Assembly: GCA_049325415.1 (NCBI GenBank) | Contig: JBMOLL010000040.1 | Span: forward strand, 22,044-86,043 | Length of the DNA: 64,000 nucleotides | Direction of reading: 5' to 3' | From: JBMOLL01 sp049325415 | GTDB lineage: Bacteria; Bacteroidota; Bacteroidia; Bacteroidales; GCA-2748055 | Shown here: one piece after another, positions 10,085 through 18,251 of the stretch | Layout of the letters: the number at the start of each line of letters is the position of its first letter | Numbering within the stretch: position 1 is the first letter of the stretch | Position numbers and translations under genes: made by a program | The notes under the pieces: model-generated | The model's input: the letters and a program-made list of their open reading frames with translations, nothing else | Told to the model about the DNA's origin: nothing | The model's database searches: none

Positions 10085-10138
10085 AGGGGTAGGTGTTAGT
10101 TGCTGCTAAAGTATAAAAAGATTTTTAATTGGGGACGG

Positions 10139-10327
10139 GAGACGCGAGATGCGAAATACGAGACGCGAGACGCGAGATGCGAAACGCGGGAAGAGTGAGG
10201 AGTGTGGGGTGAGGAGTGAGAAGTGAGAAGTGAGAAGTGAGAAGTGAGAAGTGAGGAGTGAGGAGTGAGAAGTGAGAAGTGAGGAGTGAGAAGTGAGAAG
10301 TGAGAAGTGAGGAGTGACGAGTGATGA
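10139..10327. repeat. Uninterrupted array of about 27 seven-base repeats
   Basis: From 10139 to 10327 the plus strand can be cut into consecutive heptamers without a single indel: first GAGACGC/GAGATGC/GAAATAC variants (seven units), then mostly GTGAGAA and GTGAGGA (about nineteen units), ending in GTGACGA and GTGATGA. Because 7 is not a multiple of 3, any frame through it is low-complexity and not a real protein. A related array in the opposite orientation lies at 28978-29264. Confidence 0.9.
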
Positions 10328-10386
10328 GAGAGGCGGGTTATCCCGAAAAACAACAAATCTTTATTTGGTAGTTTTTCGAGGTTCCT

Positions 10387-10478
10387 CGGGTTTCTGATAA
10401 AGCGCAGCTTTAGGAAACCCGGGACGGGTCGCGGGTGACGCGAGACGCGAGACGCGGGGGGCGGGTTATGAGTGAGAT
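10387..10478. repeat. Long hairpin plus short second heptamer array
   Basis: CGGGTTTC (10387-10394) pairs with GAAACCCG (10414-10421) and TAAAGC (10398-10403) with GCTTTA (10407-10412), giving an interrupted 14-bp stem. Behind it (10437-10478) six more seven-base units occur, three of them of GACGCGA type, in the same style as the array at 10139. Confidence 0.65.
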
Positions 10479-10672
10479 TCCTGAGTGGTCCCTGAGCCAG
10501 TCGAAGGGCCAGCTATCGGTAAATTGTAAAGGCCCTCCTTCGCTAAGTCCTTCGCCAAAGGCTTCGGCCGTCGGCGAATGCTTCGGAGGACGGAGGTTAC
10601 GGGTTATCTCCTGAGCGGTCCCTGTCCCGATAGCCATCGGGATCGAAGGGCCTGCCATCAGTAAATAGTAAT
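10478..10672. repeat. Two diverged copies of a REP-like CCTGAG...TCGAAGGGCC element
   Basis: Copy one starts at about 10478 with TCCTGAGTGGTCCCTGAG and contains GTCGAAGGGCCAGC, followed by ATCGGTAAATTGTAA. Copy two, at about 10608, starts TCCTGAGCGGTCCCTG and contains ATCGAAGGGCCTGCCATC and AGTAAATAGTAA. Both are GC-rich and imperfectly palindromic. Elements with a CCTGAGC...GTCGAAGG core recur between genes in many Bacteroidota genomes; a related family occurs at 32511-32940. Confidence 0.65.
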
Positions 10673-10732
10673 GTGGAGAGGAAGTAACACGGGTCTCTAA
10701 TAAGCTTTGATTAAGCAGTTGATACACTCAAC

Positions 10733-10775
10733 CTCAATCTTAACCTCAACCTTAACCTCAACCTTAACCTCAATT
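10733..10775. repeat. 12-bp tandem repeat at the 3' end of fabI
   Basis: Units CTCAATCTTAAC (10733), CTCAACCTTAAC (10745) and CTCAACCTTAAC (10757) are followed by a partial fourth unit. The array stops a few bases before the fabI stop codon at 10782. Confidence 0.85.
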
Positions 10776-10781
10776 ACTCTT

Positions 10782-11612
10782 TTACTTGCATTCCTCGAAA
10801 CTCTTCTCGTACTGCTGGATAGCGCGCAGGCTCATGCCCATGCTGGAAAATCCTCCGTCATGGTAGAGATTCTGCATGGTCACCTTGCGGGTCAGGTCGG
10901 AGAAAAGAGTGATACAGTAATCGGCACAGTCGGCTGCAGAGGCATTTCCCAGTGGCGACATCCGTTCCGAAAAGTCTTCCAGCTTATCAAAGCCCTTGAT
11001 ACCGCTTCCTGCGGTGGTAAGCGTCGGTGACTGGGAAACGGTATTAATGCGGATCCTTTTCTCCCTCCCATAGATATAACCGAAGCTCCGGGCAATGGAT
11101 TCAAGAATGGCCTTGGCATCCGCCATATCGTTATAACCCACAAAGGTACGCTGGGCCGCCACATAGGACAGGGCCACCACCGAACCCCATTCGCTGATCG
11201 CATCCAGCCTTCGGGCCGTGCTCAGCACTTTATGCAGGGAAAAGGCTGAAATATCAAGTGTCTTGTGATAGTATTCGTAATTCAGTTCATCATAGGAAAT
11301 GCCTTTTCTGACATTTGGCGACATCCCGATGGAATGGAGCACAAAATCGATCTTTCCGCCCAGAATTTCCATGGATTTGGTAAAGAGGTTTTCCAGATCT
11401 TCCAGAGATGTGGCATCGGCGGTAATCACCTGCGAATGGCATTTCTTTGCCAGTTCGTTGATTTCGCCCATCCTGACTGCCACAGGGGCATTGGTCAGCA
11501 CGAATTCGGCACCTTCTTCCCAGGCTCTTTCAGCCACTTTCCACGCGATCGACTGCTCATTGAGTGCGCCGAAAATAATTCCTTTCTTTCCTTTTAACAG
11601 ATTATAGCTCAT
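10782..11612 (-). CDS. fabI: Enoyl-[acyl-carrier-protein] reductase (NADH), FabI type
   Basis: 276 residues, a short-chain-dehydrogenase fold. The N-terminus has the FabI-type nucleotide motif GIIFGALNEQSIAW (no classical TGxxxGxG). The active-site residues line up with E. coli FabI: Tyr150, Tyr160 and Lys167 keep the spacing of Tyr146/Tyr156/Lys163. It reduces trans-2-enoyl-ACP in the last step of each fatty-acid elongation cycle in the cytosol. It is encoded downstream of recN (83 bp) in the same direction and may share its transcript. A tandem repeat abuts its 3' end. Confidence 0.95.
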   Translation of the reverse strand: MSYNLLKGKKGIIFGALNEQSIAWKVAERAWEEGAEFVLTNAPVAVRMGEINELAKKCHSQVITADATSLEDLENLFTKSMEILGGKIDFVLHSIGMSPNVRKGISYDELNYEYYHKTLDISAFSLHKVLSTARRLDAISEWGSVVALSYVAAQRTFVGYNDMADAKAILESIARSFGYIYGREKRIRINTVSQSPTLTTAGSGIKGFDKLEDFSERMSPLGNASAADCADYCITLFSDLTRKVTMQNLYHDGGFSSMGMSLRAIQQYEKSFEECK

Positions 11613-11695
11613 CAGATCAGTATTAAATAATAAATAATTGATTCATGCAATTAACAATTAAAACAGGAGTTTGTGCGATAAAGATGGATCACAGA

Positions 11696-13357
11696 TCAGT
11701 TTTGCTTGATTTTCAGCAGTTCGCGGGCATTGGAAAGTGCGGCATCGGTGATCTTCTCCCCCGAAACCATTTTGGCGATCTCCACCACTCTCTCTTCCCC
11801 GCTGAGTTTCCTGATCCGGGTGTGAGTGGCATTGTCGCTGTCTTCCTTGAATACCAGGTAATGGTCGGCTCCCTTTGCCGCAACCTGCGGCAGATGGGTG
11901 ATCGCGATAAGTTGCCGTCCGCCGGCCATGCGCTGCATGATCTGGCCAACCTTATCGGCAATTTCCCCGCTGACGCCCGTATCGATTTCGTCGAGGATCA
12001 GGGTGGGCAGACCGGTGAAATCGGAGAGCAGTGATTTCAGTGAAAGCATCAGGCGGGATATTTCACCGCCGGAGGCAACATTGCCGATCTCTTCCAGTTC
12101 CGACTGCTTATTAGCTGAAAATAAGAACCTTACCTGGTCGCTGCCATAGGGATCAAAAATACCGGTATGATCCACCCGTACCTCAAAGCGGGCATTCGGG
12201 ATGCCCAGCTGACGGAGCAGGGCCGCCACCTCCTTTTCAACCGTTTTACCGGCCTCCGTGCGCTTTTTGTGCATCGAAGCGGCCAGGCTGCCCATGCCTG
12301 ATAGCAGTCCGGCAATCTCTTTTTCCAGCCGTGCTGTTTTCTCATCCGACAGGGTGATGTCGCTTATGCGGCGGTCGAGCTCGTCCCTCAGGGCAATCAG
12401 CTCTTCCACCGTCTTCAGACGGTGTTTTTGCAGCAGCCTGTATAACAGGTCGATACGCTGTCGGACAATCTCCTGCCTTTCGGGCGAGAACTCCACCTTT
12501 CCGGCCAGGAGTTCCATTTCCGTGGCGGCATCCTTGATATCGATCATAGCCGCTTCAAGTCGTTCAGCCAGCGCCCTGGCCGGATGATAATAGGCCAGGA
12601 TCTTCTGGAGACGGATATGTGTGTCTTTGAGCTGTCTGACCGTACCGGTTTCATCACCGTTCAGCGTCGCGGCTGATTCGCCCAGTGCCTGGCTGATTTC
12701 CCCGGCATGTCCGAGTACCTCGGCTTCCTCTTCCAGTTCTTCCATCTCGCCTTCCCTGAGCCTGGCGTCCTTCAGTTCGGTAAACTGGAACTCCAGGAAC
12801 TCCAGTTCCTTGCGCGCACTTTCAAGCGAGGCCCTGAATGTCTCCAGTTCGGCGCTCTTTACCCTGTATTCCCCGTATATGGAACGGTATTCGGCCAGTT
12901 CGCTCCCGAGGCGCCCCACAAAATCGACCACCTCCATCTGGTAGACATGATCGTTCAGGCGGAGGTTCTGGTGCTGGGAATGGATGTCGACCAGTTGTGT
13001 CCCAAGCTCCTTCATCTGGTTCAGGTTCACCGGCGTATCATTGATAAAGGCCCTCGACTTGCCGTTGGGTGTGATTTCCCGTCGCATGATGGTGACCGGC
13101 TGGAAATCGAGGTCGTTTTCCTCGAAAAATGTCCGGAAAGCCTGTCCCAGCCTGAAGGTACCCTCGACTGAACATTTCTCGTCAAGCTGTTTGAGTACCG
13201 TGGTATCGGCGCGCTGACCGAGGATCAGCGACAGTGCCCCCAGCAGGATGGATTTTCCCGCGCCGGTTTCCCCGGTAATCGTGGAGAATCCGTCGGAAAA
13301 ACTGATCTCCAGTTCTTCGATCAATGCATAATTCCGGATATGGAGATGTTCGATCAT
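11696..13357 (-). CDS. recN: DNA repair protein RecN
   Basis: 553 residues, SMC-like. Walker A GETGAGKS lies at 29-36, long coiled-coil arms fill the middle (about 150-370), and the C-terminal ATPase half shows the signature VASGGEISRLMLSLKS and Walker B LILDEIDTGVSGE, then ITHLPQVAA. RecN helps recombinational repair of double-strand breaks by holding DNA ends. It starts 4 bp after the DUF4835 gene, as the last member of the bamD-rpoZ-coaBC-DUF4835-recN block typical of Bacteroidota. Confidence 0.95.
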   Translation of the reverse strand: MIEHLHIRNYALIEELEISFSDGFSTITGETGAGKSILLGALSLILGQRADTTVLKQLDEKCSVEGTFRLGQAFRTFFEENDLDFQPVTIMRREITPNGKSRAFINDTPVNLNQMKELGTQLVDIHSQHQNLRLNDHVYQMEVVDFVGRLGSELAEYRSIYGEYRVKSAELETFRASLESARKELEFLEFQFTELKDARLREGEMEELEEEAEVLGHAGEISQALGESAATLNGDETGTVRQLKDTHIRLQKILAYYHPARALAERLEAAMIDIKDAATEMELLAGKVEFSPERQEIVRQRIDLLYRLLQKHRLKTVEELIALRDELDRRISDITLSDEKTARLEKEIAGLLSGMGSLAASMHKKRTEAGKTVEKEVAALLRQLGIPNARFEVRVDHTGIFDPYGSDQVRFLFSANKQSELEEIGNVASGGEISRLMLSLKSLLSDFTGLPTLILDEIDTGVSGEIADKVGQIMQRMAGGRQLIAITHLPQVAAKGADHYLVFKEDSDNATHTRIRKLSGEERVVEIAKMVSGEKITDAALSNARELLKIKQN

Positions 13358-13361
13358 CCCT

Positions 13362-14282
13362 TTATTCGTTGGTCTGCTGCATGATGGCCTTGTACTTGCC
13401 GGCGTTGGTCTTGTCGATCTCGCTGAGCAGGTTGTACACCCGGCTCTTTTCTTCGGGGAAGCCTTCGGAAAAAATGTTGATTATTTCATCAGCCTTTGCA
13501 TCCAGCACAATACGAAGCGGATACATGTAGTTATCCGGCCGGCCTCTGAAAACTTTCTGCAACAATTCGAGTGAGGAGGCAATTTCCGCACGTCCCTCGG
13601 CTACTTTGCTGTCCATGAGATCGAGTCCCTGCCTGTGATAGCGATACGAGAACTCGCGGATGGGCGCATAGTCGGAGTCGAGGATATCCTTAACCAGCCA
13701 GTAGCGGTTTTTATGGGAGATATCATCGATGGGTTTCCAGCCTTTATCATTGCCGTTCTGGGCATTGACCACAATTTTTTCTGCATTCTGAAAAAATGCC
13801 GTTCCTCCCTCAAAGGAAAACGAGTCGTAATCGAGCCCCAGGATATAATATGCATAGAAGGCAAGAATACTGGTAAGGTTGGAGGTAAAGGAATTCAGGT
13901 CGAATTCAAGGGGCTGGAATTCAATATAGCGAAACTGGATATCGTTATCGATAAAATTAAACATTACCGTATTGTAATTGGAGTTGAATACCGGCCTTCT
14001 CGACTGTACCTGCAGGGTTCCCCTGAACTCGTCGGCCGAAAGCTGTTCGGTCATATTGAACATCAGGTTGCATTCGATCCGCTCTTCCGGGGCATAGACA
14101 TGATCGGTCCAGACCATGTTGTTCATAAACTCGTAAATGGCATTCTGAAGGGTCTGAAAGACCTGTTTATTGGAGCCCTGGATCTGCTGACTGACGATCT
14201 GTACGTTACATTTCAGCTCCTGTGCAGCGGCCGGAATAAGCAGCGCCAGGAGAACAGCAGAAAGGAGGATGAATTTACGCAT
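13362..14282 (-). CDS. DUF4835 family secreted protein
   Basis: 306 residues from the ATG at 14282, which gives a clean signal peptide (MRKFILLSAVLLALLIPAAA); a longer frame begins at 14318 but would put 12 unrelated residues in front of it. The mature protein has no motif I can tie to chemistry. Its gene order between coaBC and recN identifies it as the DUF4835 protein that is conserved at this place in Bacteroidota. The start overlaps the 3' end of the coaB frame by 8 bp, implying coupled translation. Function unknown; periplasmic location is inferred. Confidence 0.85.
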   Translation of the reverse strand: MRKFILLSAVLLALLIPAAAQELKCNVQIVSQQIQGSNKQVFQTLQNAIYEFMNNMVWTDHVYAPEERIECNLMFNMTEQLSADEFRGTLQVQSRRPVFNSNYNTVMFNFIDNDIQFRYIEFQPLEFDLNSFTSNLTSILAFYAYYILGLDYDSFSFEGGTAFFQNAEKIVVNAQNGNDKGWKPIDDISHKNRYWLVKDILDSDYAPIREFSYRYHRQGLDLMDSKVAEGRAEIASSLELLQKVFRGRPDNYMYPLRIVLDAKADEIINIFSEGFPEEKSRVYNLLSEIDKTNAGKYKAIMQQTNE

Positions 14283-14939
14283 GTCCCGAAATTTTATAAG
14301 TTTTTTCCAGTATATCAAGGGCCACCTCCTGCTTGGTTTTCAATTCAAAGGTATCAATTGTACCCGATTTATCCACCATCTTCACGCGGTTGGTATCTGT
14401 TCCGAAACCAGCCCCTTCATCCCGGAGAGAGTTCAGCACAATGAAATCCAGGTTCTTGCGCTGCAGTTTCCCGATGGCAGAGTTCAGCTCATCGGTGGTT
14501 TCCAGGGCAAAACCGATGAAAACCTGACCTTCTTTCTTTCTTTTTCCCATTTCTCCGGCGATGTCCCGGGTTGGCTTCAGCACGAGATTCCAATCGCCGC
14601 TGCCCCGCTTGACCTTTTCCCCAGCCTGCTCTGCAGGAGTGAAATCGGCCACCGCCGCGCAAAAGACAACAATATCGGATTCACCGACCCTGTCGGAACA
14701 GGCAGTAAACATGGCTTCGGCAGTATCGGCCCTTTGCACAATAACGTCGGGGTGACGGGGTTTTATTGTAACCGGTCCGCTGATGATGGTTACCTCTGCA
14801 CCCTCATCGGCAAAGGCATCAGCAATGGCATAGCCCATTTTTCCCGACGAATGGTTCCCAATAAAGCGCACTGGATCAATCGGTTCGTAGGTGGGACCGG
14901 CGGTAACAAGGACTTTTTTATTCAGGAATTTTTTTTTTT
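14275..14939 (-). CDS. coaBC: CoaB half of coaBC: phosphopantothenate-cysteine ligase domain, after an apparent frameshift
   Basis: On the minus strand this frame leaves the run of 11 A (14939-14929) and reads FLNKKVLVTAGPTYEPID, then RFIGNHSSGKMGYAIADAF, the unmistakable start of the CoaB domain, and continues to a stop at 14275. An internal ATG at 14871 would start inside the domain and lose its conserved first strand, so it is unlikely to be the true start. The enzyme joins phosphopantothenate and cysteine using CTP. With one extra A the two halves would give a normal 406-residue CoaBC. Possible reasons are a sequencing error, transcriptional slippage or a real lesion. Confidence 0.8.
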
Positions 14940-15494
14940 GCCTGAGGATGAACCCGGAAAATCCTTCAGGAAGGCAAGTATCTTTTCCGGATCGGGCATT
15001 CTCCCCTTCCCTTCCAGCCCGGAGGCCAGTTCCCCGCTTTCCGGCTCAATGACCGTATTGCCGTAGGACCTGAGTATCCGTATGTTTTCCTGAGTGGCCG
15101 GGTGGGCATACATATCCATGTCCATAGCCGGCGAAAGCACCACCGGGCAACGCGCCGACAGATAAGTGGTTACCAGCAGGTTATCGGCTATTCCCCGGGC
15201 CATTTTACCCAGAGTGGTAGCCGTAACCGGTGCCACCAGCATCAGATCGGCGCTGACGCCCATATCGACATGGCTGTTCCAAGCTCCGCTGTCTTTTTCA
15301 AAAAAACCTGACAACACAGGCTTTCCCGAAAGAGCGGCAAAGGTAACCGGGGTAATGAATTCAAGGGCAGTGGGCGTCATAATCACCTGTACATCAGCAC
15401 CTTCTTTTACAAGCAGACGCAGCAAATGCACAGCCTTATAGGCAGCAATACTTCCTGTAACACCCAGCAGTATTTTTTTTCCGCTCAGATCCAT
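14922..15494 (-). CDS. coaBC: CoaC half of coaBC: phosphopantothenoylcysteine decarboxylase domain (frame ends early)
   Basis: 190 residues of a flavin-dependent decarboxylase: GVTGSIAAYKAVHLLR at the N-terminus, the conserved HVDMG with its catalytic-type His, APVTATTLGKMARGIADNLL and the PAMDMDMYAHP loop. The frame stops just past a lysine run encoded by 11 consecutive A, whereas the rest of CoaBC continues in the next frame. The decarboxylase makes 4'-phosphopantetheine for coenzyme A. The gene starts 14 bp after rpoZ. As CoA synthesis is essential, full loss of the ligase half is improbable unless a second copy exists. Confidence 0.88.
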   Translation of the reverse strand: MDLSGKKILLGVTGSIAAYKAVHLLRLLVKEGADVQVIMTPTALEFITPVTFAALSGKPVLSGFFEKDSGAWNSHVDMGVSADLMLVAPVTATTLGKMARGIADNLLVTTYLSARCPVVLSPAMDMDMYAHPATQENIRILRSYGNTVIEPESGELASGLEGKGRMPDPEKILAFLKDFPGSSSGKKKNS

Positions 15495-15508
15495 CAGGAT
15501 GCAGAGGT

Positions 15509-15841
15509 TTATTCTTCGATTTCAGGGGTTTCGTTTATCCTGAAATAGATTTCTTCTTCATCAAGTTCCTGGAGTGCAATAAGGGTCGGTTTAGGCAGTC
15601 TTTCGAAAAAACGGGAGATCTCGATCTGCTCCGGATTCTCAAAAACTTCCTCCAGGTTATCGGTATACGAGGCAAACTCTTCAAGCTTCCTGTTCAGCTC
15701 CTGTTTAAGCTCAACACTGATCTGGTTGGCACGGCGGGAAACCACCATCACCGACTCGTAAATATTATCCGTCTGCCGGTCAAGATCATTCAGATTACGG
15801 GTTACGGTAGTAACCGAAGCTTTGGTTTTCTTATAATCCAT
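15509..15841 (-). CDS. rpoZ: RNA polymerase omega subunit, Bacteroidota type
   Basis: 110 residues, starting MDYKKTKASVTTVTRNLNDL and with the segment NIYESVMVVSRRANQISVELK that matches the omega fold (the alanine/arginine/asparagine-rich helix), followed by EEFASYTDNLEEVFE. Omega assists assembly of the beta' subunit into RNA polymerase. The start overlaps the end of bamD by 11 bp and coaBC follows by 14 bp; pairing of rpoZ with coaBC is common across bacteria. Confidence 0.88.
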   Translation of the reverse strand: MDYKKTKASVTTVTRNLNDLDRQTDNIYESVMVVSRRANQISVELKQELNRKLEEFASYTDNLEEVFENPEQIEISRFFERLPKPTLIALQELDEEEIYFRINETPEIEE

Positions 15842-16655
15842 CTATTTTACTGGTTTGTTGATTTTCAAGTACTTTCATAGAAGCGTCATACATTTTCTGC
15901 GCTTCTTTCCGGAAATCGCTTTCCGGAAATTCCGACTGAAAAGAGTAATATTCATCCACCGTCGACTGGAAGCGCTCCATGCGTTTGCTGGGGATGGACC
16001 CGTCGGCGAGCAGGTAACTCGATTTCAGGATCAGGAACATCATCTCTTCCCGGTGTTTGGTGTCGGGATACTCGGCCAGGCTGTTACGCAGGGCAATAAT
16101 GGCCGATTTGTAATACCCAAGGTCAAAATACAGACGGGCACTGATAAACGATTTTTCCACCAGCTTGTCGCTGAGTTCGGTAATCAGTTCCTTGCAGGTG
16201 GCCACCTTATCGGAGCCGGGATGTTTCAGCATGAACATCTGAAGCATTGAAATGGCCTTATAGGTATTATCCTGGTCGAGTTCGGGCCGGGGAGACATTT
16301 TATAATAGCAGTAGGCCGACATGAAATCCGCCTCATCCACATATACCGAGCTCGGGTAGGTGGAGGAGAGTTCGGTGAAATAGTGTCCGGCCATCATGTA
16401 ATCGCGCTGGCCGTAATAGCTTTTTGCCTGGAAATACTTAACGGTATCTGCTTTAATGGTACCCCTGTAAATGGTAACCACCTGGTCGAACAGCGTGGCG
16501 GCCTTTACAAACTCCCCTTCATCGTAATAGGTTTTGGCTTTTTCATATTTCAGGGCATAATCCCTGCTTTTGAGTAGTTTTTCATACTCACCGCAACCCG
16601 CCACCAGCATGAAGAGGGCAGGAACAAACCAGATCCACTTGAATTTTCCAAACAT
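15831..16655 (-). CDS. bamD: Outer membrane protein assembly factor BamD
   Basis: 274 residues, a lipoprotein with lipobox MLVAGC followed by five TPR-like helix pairs (for example YYDEGEFVKAATLFDQVV and YGQRDYMMAGHYFTELSS). BamD is the essential lipoprotein that bridges BamA in the machine folding beta-barrel proteins into the outer membrane. It is the first gene of the block reaching to recN. The family usually has 250-290 residues, so it is full length. Confidence 0.92.
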   Translation of the reverse strand: MFGKFKWIWFVPALFMLVAGCGEYEKLLKSRDYALKYEKAKTYYDEGEFVKAATLFDQVVTIYRGTIKADTVKYFQAKSYYGQRDYMMAGHYFTELSSTYPSSVYVDEADFMSAYCYYKMSPRPELDQDNTYKAISMLQMFMLKHPGSDKVATCKELITELSDKLVEKSFISARLYFDLGYYKSAIIALRNSLAEYPDTKHREEMMFLILKSSYLLADGSIPSKRMERFQSTVDEYYSFQSEFPESDFRKEAQKMYDASMKVLENQQTSKIDGL

Positions 16656-16833
16656 CGCGCAAAAATAGTATAAACGATTGATATTTTAAAATAAATCTAA
16701 CTGCTCTGTAATAAATATTTAACAGCCGGCAAAAGTCGTGCCACTCGGTCCGGTGAATGAAAAACCGGGGATATTTTTTTTATGCCGCCGGACTGCCAGA
16801 TATAACGGGGTTTCATATCGAATTATTTCAATA

Positions 16834-16864
16834 TTTGGCGGCAATCTAAAAAAGAGTAAATTTG
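16834..16864 (+). promoter_or_regulatory. Predicted promoter of the SPT-like gene
   Basis: TTTG (16834-16837) is followed after exactly 19 bp by TAAATTTG (16857-16864), a perfect fit to the Bacteroidota -33/-7 consensus. The expected start lies near 16871, about 27 nt before the GTG start codon. Confidence 0.8.
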
Positions 16865-16897
16865 CGCCATTATTAACCCTTTAAAAATTTAACATCC

Positions 16898-18157
16898 GTG
16901 GACATTTTTGAAAGAATTACCAAGAACAGGGGTCCGATTGGACAGTACCAAAAAGACGGACATGGATATTTTGCATTTCCCAAGCTGGAAGGAGAAATAG
17001 CAGCCCACATGACCTTCCGGGGTAAAGAGGTTCTGACCTGGAGCCTTAACAACTACCTTGGGCTCGCCAATCATCCCGAAGTGAGGAAGGCTGACGCAGA
17101 AGCTGCTGCAAAGTATGGAATGGCTTACCCTATGGGAGCCCGTATGATGTCGGGACAGACATCGAAGCACGAGGAACTTGAGCAGAAGCTCGCCGCATTC
17201 GTAGGCAAAGAAGATGCATTTTTGCTGAACTACGGATACCAGGGAATGGCCTCGATCATCGACGCCGTGACCTCCAGGAATGATGTGATCGTTTACGACT
17301 CCGAATCACACGCATGTATTCTTGATGGTATGAGAATGTCGTTCGCCAAACGTTTTGTGTTCCCGCACAACAACATGGAGAACCTCGAAAAACAGCTCGA
17401 AAGGGCCAGCAAACTGGCTGAAAAACAGAATGGTGGTGTACTTGTAATTACCGAGGGCGTATTCGGTATGGCCGGCGACCTTGGCAACCTCAAAGCCATC
17501 GCAGCATTAAAATCCAGATTTTCCTTCCGCCTGCTGGTGGATGATGCCCACGGTTTCGGCACAATGGGCAAGACCGGTCGCGGAACCGGGGAACATTACG
17601 GTGTCCTCGATCAGATCGATCTTTATTTCGGCACCTTTGCCAAAGCCATGGCCGGTATCGGCGGTTTTGTCGCCAGCGAAAAAGAAGTTGTCGATTATCT
17701 GCGCTACAACATGAGGTCACAGACCTACGCCAAATCGCTCCCGATGCCCATGGTTATCGGAGCACTGAAACGTCTGGAACTGCTCCAGAACGATCCCAAC
17801 CTGAGGGTCAAACTCTGGGATGTAGTGAACAACCTGCAGAAAGGTCTGAAAGAGGCCGGTTTCGATATCGGGAAAACCGAATCCATGGTTACCCCGGTTT
17901 ATATGCATGGCGGTATTGTTGAGGCCACCAACCTGATCGTCGACCTGAGGGAAAACTATGGCGTATTCTGCTCCATGGTGATCTATCCGGTGGTACCGAA
18001 AGGTGACATCCTCCTTCGCCTGATCCCCACAGCAACCCATACCCTGGATGACGTGAAGAAAACCATTGAAGCCTTCAAGGCCTGCCGCGAGAAACTCGAA
18101 AAAGGTGTATACAACACCGAGAGTTTCCCCAATCTGGCCAAGCTTATGGGCATGTAA
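16898..18157 (+). CDS. Serine palmitoyltransferase-like / alpha-oxoamine synthase family PLP enzyme
   Basis: 419 residues starting with GTG at 16898; no nearby ATG would keep the conserved N-terminal region. It belongs to the alpha-oxoamine synthase family (serine palmitoyltransferase, KBL, BioF): Asp215 and His218 in VDDAHGFG contact the cofactor and Lys249 in GTFAKAMAGIGG should form the PLP Schiff base. These enzymes condense an amino acid with an acyl-CoA or acyl-ACP. In Bacteroidota, members make sphingoid bases (serine) or sulfonolipid capnoid bases (cysteate); the sequence alone does not let me decide which. The gene has its own promoter and a bidirectional terminator. Confidence 0.82.
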   Translation: MDIFERITKNRGPIGQYQKDGHGYFAFPKLEGEIAAHMTFRGKEVLTWSLNNYLGLANHPEVRKADAEAAAKYGMAYPMGARMMSGQTSKHEELEQKLAAFVGKEDAFLLNYGYQGMASIIDAVTSRNDVIVYDSESHACILDGMRMSFAKRFVFPHNNMENLEKQLERASKLAEKQNGGVLVITEGVFGMAGDLGNLKAIAALKSRFSFRLLVDDAHGFGTMGKTGRGTGEHYGVLDQIDLYFGTFAKAMAGIGGFVASEKEVVDYLRYNMRSQTYAKSLPMPMVIGALKRLELLQNDPNLRVKLWDVVNNLQKGLKEAGFDIGKTESMVTPVYMHGGIVEATNLIVDLRENYGVFCSMVIYPVVPKGDILLRLIPTATHTLDDVKKTIEAFKACREKLEKGVYNTESFPNLAKLMGM

Positions 18158-18173
18158 TCCATTAGTTAAGGTG

Positions 18174-18214
18174 AAAAAAAAGAGGCTGCGCTGTAAGTGC
18201 AGCTTCTTTTTTTT
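18174..18214 (+). terminator. Bidirectional rho-independent terminator between the SPT-like gene and acr3
   Basis: The stem is AAGAGGCTGCGCT paired with AGTGCAGCTTCTT (two G-T wobbles) around a 4-nt loop. It has eight T on the plus-strand side and a matching run of A on the other, so it can end the SPT-like gene (plus) and the arsenic operon (minus), whose last stop is at 18252. Confidence 0.82.
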
Positions 18215-18251
18215 GTCAGAAGCGACCATTGAACCGAAAGACCTGCCCGGA

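Noticed and set aside
10139..10327. Possible CRISPR array
   Set aside because: Tandem heptamers with no spacer sequence.
10096..10727. Open frames of 86 and 105 codons on the minus strand within the repeat island
   Set aside because: They are made of heptamer and REP-like repeats, giving Ser/His/Leu/Thr-rich nonsense; no start signal or conserved protein feature.
14275..14871. CoaB as an independent gene starting at the internal ATG at 14871
   Set aside because: This start removes the conserved VLVTAGPTYEPID strand needed for nucleotide binding, which is present just upstream in the same frame.
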